Below, one piece after another: positions 49,785 to 60,700 of a DNA stretch of 64,000 nt. The number at the start of each line of letters is the position of its first letter. The first letter of the stretch is position 1. The position numbers and the translations under genes are program-made. The notes under the pieces are model-generated. The model did no database searches. It was not told the origin of the DNA and worked only from the letters and a program-made list of their open reading frames with translations. This stretch comes from Hormiphora californensis (Eukaryota; Ctenophora; Tentaculata; Cydippida; Pleurobrachiidae): contig CM035358.1 of the NCBI GenBank assembly GCA_020137815.1, positions 3,334,292-3,398,291 of the forward strand, given 5' to 3'.

Positions 49785-50150
49785 CTTAAATCGATAGTGT
49801 TTACGCAGTGAATACGCGTGAATACTAATGAATAAAGAGTTAAAACGCAGTGATACAGAGTGAATACGCAGTAATGCAGAGCGAATGCAGAGCTCTGTAT
49901 TCACTCTGTAATTCACTGCGTAAACAGTTCATGGTAGGATATCCCCAATGATTGCGTATTCACTGCTTATTCACTTCGCTTCACTGCTATTCACTCGGGG
50001 AACCACGGCGGTATTCACTGGCGTATTCCTTGCGTATTTCGCTCTGCATGCGCTCTACATTCATGCGTATTCCACTCTGTATTCACTGCGTATTCCTCTT
50101 ATCACTGCGTTTCACTCTGTAGTCACTCTTTCTCAAACACTATCGATGTA
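49785..50150. mobile_element. GTGAATAC foldback element, noisy copy
   Basis: This is the first-copy counterpart of 59777-60128. Arms of GTGAATACGCA/GTGAATACAGA repeats are present but many units are broken by indels, in contrast to the regular arrays in copy 2. Confidence 0.7.
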
Positions 50151-50387
50151 ATGATAATGGAGGATGCGGTAGTACCTTTGGACATACAAATATAGCAACC
50201 ACTATAACCTCCCTGTTCTGAGAGAAGTCTGACACACAATATGTTTCCTCCTCCCAACATGGTGTAAAGGTACTGTAGCACGAGAAACAAACCTCTCTTA
50301 TTCGTTAGAACCCCCTCTAAAGCACGAGAAACAACCTCAACACATGTCCTCACACAAACCACAGTTCCTCACACAAACTCCCCACAG

Positions 50388-50718
50388 TCAAGGTATCCAG
50401 AACCCGGTGAACTACTTCGCTGATCAGCTGTTCAAGTCTATGAAGGGTCTGGGTACAAATGATAAAAACTGATACGGTTGATGGTGTGGAGGAGTGAGAT
50501 CGACTGGAGGAAATTAAGGAAGAATTCAAGGTCATTTCCAAGGGCCAAACACTACAATCTTTTATTGAGGTATGTAATAGGAATAGGTAATTTGTTGATG
50601 TTTGTAGCTTGCATGGATATTAGTCAACTGAACTGTCATTATTTCTTAACAATTCGCACACATACAGGGTGATTGCAGTGGACACTATCGGAACGCCTTG
50701 CTCGCACTGTGCGAATGA
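50388..50718 (+). pseudogene. Duplicate of the last two annexin exons
   Basis: Exons 50388-50569 and 50668-50718 match annexin exons 7 and 8. Exon 7 has lost three single bases at separate places, so its frame is broken. There is no upstream annexin sequence beside it. It is part of the tandem duplication. Confidence 0.88.
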
Positions 50719-51758
50719 ACCCTCTCGAAAGGAATACAAAACCAAAGAAAAAACTACGTGATTGATAAACTTAAATTAACAACACAGAATTTTTGTATTA
50801 ACTTGGCATGTTTTGATTTCCGAAGTAATTGAGCGTTTGTACAAAGTGGTTTGAACTTTTTGATGTATTCGAACGTTGGTTTTAGAAATTCAAAATCATT
50901 TGATATCTATCCTGCCCAGAACGCTGAACGGGGAAGTATACAGTTTTTCAAACAGTTACTCATAGCACAGAAATTATGGAACTTTTGTTTTTTATTCACT
51001 CTGGAAAATCAACGAAAAATTTTGGGCGCCGTGTGTTACGATTGGGTGTTTGGTGGCCTGTTTACAGGTGCCACACTTCCAAAAAGTTGATTCACTAAAA
51101 TGGCTCTAACCGCCCAAACACTCAATCGTTCTGGCTTATTCAAAGTTTATCTGGTAGGAAATGTAATGCAATTTATGCATTTAAAGTACCACTCAATAGT
51201 GAAAAATAGTAGAAAAAATGGTGCCAACTCACTCTCTAAACTATTACTTTCTACAAGTGATGTTAAGGCCTGACCTCAACCCAAGTCCCCCCAAACCTAA
51301 AAACCGTTTGTCAGCACTCACCAAACACCCAGATTTTTAACGTTGGCTATTTTTTGCGGGCGCCGTTGGTCCCTGCAGCGCGGAAAGGCAGAGCTTTTCA
51401 ACAGATTTTAACGCGGGCCTGGGAGCCTCGGAAATGTTCAGTCGTGCACAATCAAGTCACGCCCACCAATCGACTTGAACATTCCGAGGCTCCTCATTTT
51501 TTGCGGAGAAAACTTTTTTGAAATTCTATTCGCGTCGATTGTCGAACTTTACTTTCGCGAAAGCTTTCGATCTTGCGCGCGGCGCGGTATGAGATAATGC
51601 GCGGATTGACATTTGCGCGTGCTATTTTACATCAACGAATTTTGTTCGGAATAAACCCATAGATTTTAAAAGTCAAAACAAAATTACAAACGGTAAATAA
51701 ATTAAACCAGAACAACCAATATCCCAGCAATATCCACAATCCAAATATTAAACTCAAG

Positions 51759-54700
51759 TCAAAGCACTTCATCAGGTACTGTTGCCCAAAACTTTCCTCC
51801 TAATCTCTACAAACCTCGTCCCCAGCTGATTTTATCTTCTGGATCAGATTCTGGCTAGTTTTCCGGATAACTTCTTCTCCCTTATCTGGTGTGGTTAAAG
51901 TCGAATTGACCTCGGTAGATAATGTCCCCGCCTGCATTTCCGTAAACCTGCAACAAAGATGATCAGGTGTGGGTTGTTCAAACTGATTAGAGATGGTCGA
52001 GCAAGGCAGGTTGAAGGAGGGTATCTGTATTAAATATACAAGTGTGGAGAAGTGGATAGATAACAAGCTAAAAAGACCACCTACATAAGCTCGACGGGCG
52101 TTCTCCCTAATGACCTTTTTACCCCATTGTATAGGTTTCTTCTGTTTCGTCTTTACAACGAGACCAAACGTGGTACTGCAGGGAACACATCATGTTAGTT
52201 AAAACAGTCATATGAATACGGGGAATAGCAAAAGAGTAACATGATTATAACTAAACTGCGTACTCAGTCTGAAGTCTGTGACAGCCTTGGTTGCCTCTCT
52301 CCTTGACAATCTCTTCCCTCCGTAGAGATAGACACAGTAGTCCACGAAGAACGGGTCTCTCTGAGTATCGTTATAAAAATACAGTTAAAGCGTGAAAAAT
52401 ACTTATACTTAGGTGACTGAGAGGCAGTTAAATTAGGGGGGGGGGGTGCCATAGTGACAAAACTGTTGATTTGTTACTCACTGTACCTTATCCTGAAACA
52501 CTAGGGATAACACCAAAGTTTTGGGCAGGTTCCCTTAAGTTCCAAAGTCATTGTTTTCCTTCATAAACTGCTCAAACTGTTTTCCATCATACGGGTGGGA
52601 ACGTTAGCTGAAATGGAACTGATTTAGTATTAATCAATGTTAAATAGGGATTTTATACAGTTGCCCTTACTACTGTGGAGGTGCTAAATCATGATGTTGG
52701 AGCCCCTACCTTTTGTACAATTGTACTGACTCCAGGAACGTGTCGAAATTTCAAAGCTATCCTATCTAAAATTTCCCTATCCTCGTGTAGCAGAACCAAT
52801 GTCCCATCGGATCGTGATTGTAGGAACATCTGACATATTAGGTTGTTATGTTCTTTACATTCGTAACAGTGGTGGGGCAATGTGAGGTTGTATTGGGAGT
52901 AAAATAGGAATGAGTGGTGTCAGGGGGAAAGATTCACTGGAGGATCAGTACCTCTTCCATTTCGTCTCTGCTAAGGAAAGCGTGTCAGTATCTTAATCCT
53001 GTTTTCTTTGTTAAACAGAAAGCTCTCTCAGCCCACCCAATGCCGGGATCCATCAAGTTGTAATTCTTGTTTTGTAAACCTGTGGAGTAAGGGGGTTACT
53101 CAACAATGTAAACCAGGAAAACGACCGAACCGGGTTTTTACCAACGAACCGAACCGAATCGGAAAAAAAATTTTACCGAACCGAACCGAATTTCGGTTAC
53201 CGAACCGAAACGAACCACAGCAAATTTTCATATGCAAAGTTTTATCAAAAAATTCATGGAGTGCACCGATCAAGGTGTTGAGAATCATTCTTTGAAATTT
53301 TGTAAGTCAATTTTTGCGTACGAATCGTGTTTCGAATCGGCAATGCTAAGGGGAGTGATGTTGATAATTAGCGGGTTCGATGGATTGTGCTGATACATGA
53401 TCCCCAATCAAGTGTAATTAGGAAATTTAGGGGGAACATGATTCATTGTCTAATTAGCAGCATCACGTATCAGCAAAATCCATCTCAACTCGCAAATTAG
53501 AAACAAAACTCCCGCTTAGCAGTGCCGATTCGAAACACGATTCGTATACCATAATTTTGACTTGAAAAATTTTTCAAAACTTTTTTCACAAAATTTCTTG
53601 GAATGATTCTCAATACCTTGATCGATGCTCTCCATGAATTTTTAGAAAAACATTTAATTTTGTGAAAAAAATTTTTGCGTACGATTACGAATCGTGATTC
53701 GAATCAGTGATGATATCTGGAAATACTGTCGCTAATTAGACGATGAATCGTGTTACCCCTAAATTTCCTAATTAGATTCGATGTGGGTTCACGTACCAGC
53801 ACGATCATCTTGAACCGGCTAATTAGCAACATCACTCCCGCTTAGCATTGTCGATTCGAATCATGATTCGTAGCAAAATTGACTTCGAAAATTTAATGTT
53901 TTCTAAAAATTCATGGAGAGCATCGATCAAGGTATGAGAATCCATTCCAAGAAATTTTGTGAAAAAAGTTTTGAAAATTTTTTTCCCTGCCCGGGTGAAT
54001 GCCGAGGCATTCACCCGGATGCCTTTTTACTTTGTAAAAAGGCATAGCAGGGTTAGAATTCGAAAACGACATTTGGTATACGGGGGGGTAATCATGGTGA
54101 CAAATGGTGACAAATGGAGACAAATGGTGACAAATGGTGACAAATGGTGATGGTGACATGACCGAATTTTCGAGATGAGTCACCATTTGTCACCATTTTT
54201 CTAGAGCTTCTAGAGGCATAATATGATATTTTATGACACTTATAAGCAAACTAGAGCACTTCTACCAGTGGATGATGACAAAATAGAGTTTCAAGTCGAT
54301 TGGATGTAATTAAGGGGTCGGAAAGGTTAATTGCCATTTTATGTGTTGCACGAGAGAGGCACACCTCAATGTGGTTTTATTCGTTACACAGATATCGCAG
54401 ATCAAAATAGTGTTCACTAAAATGATTTTCTCACAAAACGCGTCGATCGAGTACCTAAACATGGTGTTCTGACAATAGCTTTACCGGTAGCCTAAAACAG
54501 TACCCGTTTGGGATTTTTAGGGTAATTTCTGAACTTTACGCCATAGATAGGTTTACACCGATAATCGAAGCAGAATTTCACGCCGAGAAAGATGGTTGTA
54601 TTTAATTTGTTCTAGGTTGTTTCTGAAGCAAAAAAAAAACCTAAAAAATCCTAAAATCCTAAATTTAGGATTTTAGCACTAATTTTTTTGAATAGGGATA

Positions 54701-57700
54701 TTTACTCATAATTAGGGTAACATCGACATATTATTGGAAGGAAATCAATAAATTTTAGAAATTTTTAGAAATCTTCCCGAAATCCGCAAATTTCGTCAAA
54801 AAATGGTGACAAATGGTGCCAAATGGAGACAAATGGTGACAAATGGAGACAAATGGTGACAAATGGGGATGGTGACAACCCCAAAGGACAGATGAGTCAC
54901 CATATGTCACCATTTGTCACCATTTGTCACCATGATTACCCCCCCTGGTATACTAACTAAATTGGTAGAGGGACCATTTTGGTCACACTTTCGTTGCGAG
55001 GGGCAACCCGGTACCACCCGGTGTATCAGCGTAGCAACTGAGCCGCGCACACAACAAAAAGGTGCTCCTTTATCAAAACTACAATGACACAGTTTGATGG
55101 ACGTGTATGCTCGCGCCATCAACAAAACATGAATAGCGCTGCCGTGTGTTTCGCGTGTTACATACACATTGTCATCTTGCGAGTCGAGTGTGAGAGGTTA
55201 GATAAGTAGTTAAGTTAGAATGTCAAAAGCTGGTTAGCAAGTGTCCATGTCATGTGATTAAACTAAGCTATGTGAGAAGTATACTGACAGCTAGATCGTA
55301 TGCATCTCACATTACATTATGACCAAGCCTTGATCCTGTTGACAGTGACACGTGAAACGGTAGGGCAGGGAAACACAGCATTATGAATACATAATGCAAT
55401 GATACTTGTTTAAGTCAATATTATGGTATACGAATCGTGTTTCGAATCGGCACTGCTAAGCGGGAGTTTTGTTTCTAATTTGCGAGTTAGAGATGGATTT
55501 TGCTGATACGTGATGCTGCTAATTAGACAATGAATCATGTCCCCCTAAATTTCCTAATTACACTTGATTGGGGATCATGTATCAGCACAATCCATCTCGA
55601 ACCCGCTAATTATCACATCACTCCCGTTGCATTGCCGATTCGAAACACGATTCGTACGCAAAAATTGACTTAGAAAGTTTTCGAAAAATTTGACTTTGAA
55701 AATTTTTCACAAAATTGACTTTTTTACAAAATTTCAAAGAATGATTCTCAACACCTTGACGGTGCACTCCATGAATTTTTTGATAAAAAAGCATGAAATT
55801 GATGACTCCCTTATGAGGACATGATTCCAGGGAAGTCACGTATAAAATCAATCCATATCGAGCCCGCTAATCAGCGAAATCACTTCCACATAGCATCGTC
55901 GATTCAAAACAGGGTTCATACGGCAAAATGACATTGAAATCCATAAAAATTTTGTGAAATAATTGACAAATGATGGCCGAAAAGCCCGATTTTTGGCCAT
56001 TTTTTGAAAAAAAATCGGTGATTCGGCCAAAATTTTCCACCGAACCGAACCGAACCAAACGAAAAAACACCGAATTTCCGAACCGAACCGAACCGAATAT
56101 TCGGTCGCTTCCGATGTAAAACCTGCACAAAATGAACTGAGTAACTGGCCCACATTGGTTAAGACCACTTCATAGAAGCTACAAACCTTATAACTGCGGT
56201 AAGATATCAATTTGTTAACTTGTTGGGTTGGGTTACCCAACAAACTGACCTTTGAGTTGAGGCAGTCTCTGAGTTTCATCTCGTAATCCTTACTGTGACA
56301 TGTCACAGTGATGGAAGCACCTTTAAGATTTGTCTAATCAGGGGAGAGAGAGTTAGGCATGAGCATTCATTGTAAAGTATCATCTAAATATCATATAACA
56401 GCTGACTAACTGTCAGAAACATGACCATGGTGCCACTAAACCCCGTGGTTTTGGTTGGTTCGACTGTACCTCCCACTGCGCCCGGAGGCGCCTGGCTCAA
56501 GTGGTACTGTTGTATCCGTATTATCCCCGTGGTTAATAATTGATATACTATATATTCAACAAGCCGAACGTGGTTCTTTAACTCACCTTAACTTGTATTC
56601 TAAGTCTCTTAATAGCATAGTTGACAATCTCCATGTCTATATTCTCAAGCTAAACTGGTGAGCCTCCTCCCTTGTCAGCACCCTCCCCACCATCCTGGAG
56701 AGGTGCTGGAGTGTTGGTCCACATCCCTGATCCATCCACATAGAGTATATCTCGATTCAACCTAACTTTTGTTCCATAACCTCTACTCTTTCTACGAGGT
56801 ACATGGTAGGTTAGGAGTGCAAGGAGAGACAAGGGTCATGTTATTGGAGTACCTAAAATTGTTATTTCCTACAGACGTTTATTAAGACAGTGTTATTCTC
56901 TCATTACATTTACCGGCTTGCAGTAATAGCTGCTGACTTTTAATAGCTTTGAGAGCTGCTGTCTTTGGGTAGCATGAGAGCTGCTGACTTTGGAATTTAG
57001 CTTTATTCAGTGTGAGAGCATTTTTATGCCATCTAAGTTGGTTCGTATTTTATGAGGCCCGTATTTTCTTCAATAAAGTCTATCTATGGTGTGTTTAAAA
57101 CCAGATTTAATAGTGGTGTCATAAGTAAGGAAGGTGTTATAATTTAGGTATACCGCTCTGACGCTGAGCAGTGTCAGTCAAAATTCAGTTTGCTGGCCCC
57201 GTTTTGCCTGGGCGGTATACAGGGGGGGGGGGGGGTGACACGTAACACTTTGTAACACTTTGTAACATGTGCAGAAAACTTTTGTGCACGTTACATGTTA
57301 CAAAGTGTACATAGTGTTACAAAGTGTTACAAGTGTTACATAGTGTTACAAAGTGTTACAAAGTGTTACATAGTGTTGCAAAGTGTCACAAAGTGTTACA
57401 AATTGTTACAAAGTGTTACAAATTGTTACGAAATATTTACAAACACACAAGGATTTGTAGCGAAGCAAATTTTCAATCTTTGACCAAAAAATTGATTTTG
57501 GAAAATTTTATTCTTTTTCCAACAGAAACGTTGTATATCATCTTATTAAGTACAAAGAATCGATTACCAATGAAAAAAAGTGTGTTAACGATTGGGTCAC
57601 AACTCACAGGTGACTCAGCACATTGGCTGCCTCTGAGAGGCACAATATTTTTAATATCAACTCTAAAAACTTTACCGTTGTCTAAAGTTCATATTTTTCT

Positions 57701-60700
57701 TTACCAAATGGACTATTTCCGCCCTGATTTCCACAGTCGATGACATCGGAGGCTCAAAACATCCGCAAATTAGTAAAAAAGTGTATGTTTTAACCCTAGA
57801 AATGATTTAAAACTTTAGATGGTGTTCTAGAAAGACACCAAAGTCGTCTCAAATACTTATTCACAAACCGTCTTATATACCGCCTGGGCCAAAAAAAGTC
57901 ATGGTACGCCGAGCCTCATATCTCCCAAATCTTAACTTCGATCACTCTGATGTTTGACACAATGTTTGTATGGGTACTCATTCGAGGAATCCGGAGTTTC
58001 AATTCCTAAATCTTTAAAATTCATTAATGAACCCCTTTTTTCATTTTGGGTTTTTCCACGTTTTCTCATTGTCAATTCGATTTATTCTTAAAAAAAGCAA
58101 CCATGCATTAGATTAAACAATAATAAATGGCAATCCGAATTTTTATTAAAAATGAATCAAGTTTAGTTGGTGAAATAAATGATTAAAAATGGTCATTTTT
58201 ACCAAACATCGATTTTGACCCATTTTGAGGAGAAATCGGTAATTTCAGGCGCTAAAGGTGGTACGGCCATTGCACTTGATCAATGTTGATGTTAGCCGGA
58301 ATTTTAGCTCTCTATCTCAAAGTTCATTTTTCCGACTGAAATGAATCCTGAATGAACTTGAAAATAGGAATGCTTTTTCAAACCGGAATTTCACAGTCGT
58401 CTTGGGTATCGATTTCCTTTCAAACGCGACTAATTTTAGCTCAATTGGACCACCACAAGAGACGCCGTGTCCAGTTTTCTAACCTGGGTCTGGTCATGTG
58501 ACCCCCATTGAGACGCTAGTGTATTACGAAGTGCCAATAAGCAGGTGTAACGGCGAGTATCACGTATCACATCTGCTAATGAGGACGGTGTACCGATACA
58601 GCGTCCGTTAAAATATAAGCTCTCTTGCTAACACGTCAAATTTGATGGGGATCACATGACCCAACTTAGGCTTGGTAAACTGGCCACTGTAATTCTTGTG
58701 GTGATCCAATTAAGCTCAAACTGGTCGCGTTCGAAAGAAAATCGATAGCCAAACAAATTTGTGAAACTTTGGTACCAAAATATGGTCCCTTTTTGGTGTT
58801 CCTTCAATGTTCATTCGGGCGGAAAAAATGACTTTCATCCAGAGGGCTGAAACTCGGATTCCTCGAATGAGTACCCATACAAATATTGTGTCAAAATATC
58901 AGAGTGATGGAAGTTAAGATTTGGGAGATATGAGGCTCGCGCGTACCAGACATTTTTTGGCCCAGGCGGTATTTTGTAAATATTTTGTAACAATTTTGTA
59001 ACACTTTGTAACAATTTGTAACACTTGTGACACTATGTAACACTTTGTGACACTGTAACACTTGTAACACTGTAACACTGTAACACTTTGTAACACTATG
59101 TTAACACTTTGTAACACTTTGTAACACTATGTAACACTTTGTAACATGTGCAGAAAACTTGTGCACGTTACATGTTACAAAGTGTTACAAAGTGTTACGT
59201 GTCCCCCCCCCCCTGTATACAAAAACTTATATATTATTATTATTATTAACTTTCTACAAACCTTGAAACCTCAATCCACTTCGAATTCAGGTTTTAGCTT
59301 CAGCAGTAGTCAAATAGAAAGTAGTGTCCCCAATATTAGACCCTGTTGTAGCAGTCTTGTTGCTCTCAATGATACAGCTTCCACAGCCTCAACTGATGCA
59401 CCCACAATGTGGATATGGTCCCCGTTAGAGAACCGCATCTTAACCTGCAGGAGCACGATAAGAGAACAATGAAATGTTCTGAGAACATATATATATCGGA
59501 CAAACAGCTTGGGTCTAATTCTAGTTCTGATTGTCACACCTAATTGTTATACCTCTGGGAATTGTGAGATGATGGTATCTCTAATCTTCAACCAGCTAGA
59601 CCTATTACATGGCACTGTTAGAACATGATCCTCCTCTCCTATGAGGAGCTCTTCTTCACCTTCCCTTGCTAGTATCTGAAGAATGTAGTGGATGAGTGAT
59701 AATTGTATAGCTTGCCTAGCTAGACTCTGTTTCACGCGCCCACCCGTGAAACACACCTTCTTTACAAAATATGTATCCTTAAATCGATAGTGTTTACGCA
59801 GTGAATACAGAGTGAATACGCAGTGAATACAGAGTGAATACGCAGTGAATACAGAGTGAATACGCAGTGAATGCAGAGCGAATGCAGAGCTCTGTATTCA
59901 CTCTGTATTCACTGCGTAAACAGTTCTGGTAGGATATCCCCAATGATTGCGTATTCACTGCGTATTCACTCTGCATTCACTGCGTATTCATCGATGGAAC
60001 CACGGCGTATTCACTGCGTATTACTTGCGTATTCGCTTGCTTCGCTCTACATTCACTGGTATTCACTCTGTATTCACTGCGTATTCACTCTGTATTCACT
60101 GCGCAAACACTATCGATTTAAGGATATGGAGGATGCGGGTAGTACCTTGGGACATAACAAAATATAGCAACACAATATAACCTCCCTGTTCTGAGAGAGA
60201 GTCTGAACAACACAATATGTTTCCTCCCAAACATGGTGGTATAGGTACGGTAGCACGAGAAACAAACCTCTCTTATTTCGTTAGAAACCCCCTCTAGCAC
60301 GAGAAACAAACCTCTCTTATTTCGTTAGAAAACCCCTCTAGCACGAGAAACAAACCTCTCTTATTTCGTTAGATAACCCCTCTAGAATGGTTACATCCTC
60401 TCCTGCTATGTAGACTCCTGTTGGTAGGTCGTTAACACCGTACCGCCCTTTCAGTGTACTGTATGCATTTACCATGGTCCCCGTCTCTACCGCACCCTCA
60501 ACCATCCTGAAGGGGTGTTATCATGAGGATGTTACCATGGTTACCATGATTATCATTAGTTAATCACTTACCTTTGGATATCAACCCATTTTTCATTGTT
60601 TATCTCTGGTGAGAACGGCAAGTACCGATAGTTCTCTGTCTGACTCGCTTTTTGGGAAATTCGTTCATTAACCACTTTCAAGTAGGAGTCAACTAGAGAT

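Larger units (their letters stand above)
41655..50272 (-). pseudogene. Truncated duplicate of the mitochondrial repeat-protein gene (3' half)
   Basis: Eleven exons equal the 3' half of the gene at 51759-63645: 50176-50272, 49560-49766, 49267-49451, 46546-46753, 46203-46286, 42852-42977, 42609-42728, 42385-42507, 42159-42256, 41982-42072 and 41655-41843. Frames and phases join cleanly except for one surplus base at the end of the first of these. There is no 5' half, no start codon and no presequence in front of it. If the duplication is an assembly artefact, these exons are the better-quality version of the real gene's 3' half. Confidence 0.7.
40271..50335. repeat. First copy of a 10 kb tandem duplication
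   Basis: From annexin intron 6 to the LSNEIRE donor-repeat region of the mitochondrial gene, this segment repeats at about 50382-60384 in the same orientation. This copy has intact reading frames in nearly every exon. Its last 500 bp (about 49800-50335) look noisy. Confidence 0.92.
50382..60384. repeat. Second copy of the 10 kb tandem duplication
   Basis: This repeats 40271-50335 in the same order and orientation. Differences are mostly scattered single-base losses, many in or beside short homopolymers, with few substitutions. It joins at its right end to the clean 5' half of the repeat-protein gene. The pattern looks like unpolished long reads. Confidence 0.9.

Noticed and set aside
49948-50151. 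Frame of AYSLLIHFASLLF type as a membrane protein
   Set aside because: It is the same GTGAATAC array in the noisy first copy, with indels that make it look less regular.
59871-60180. Frames of YSLRIHCVFT-type repeats
   Set aside because: They are translations of the GTGAATAC foldback arrays.
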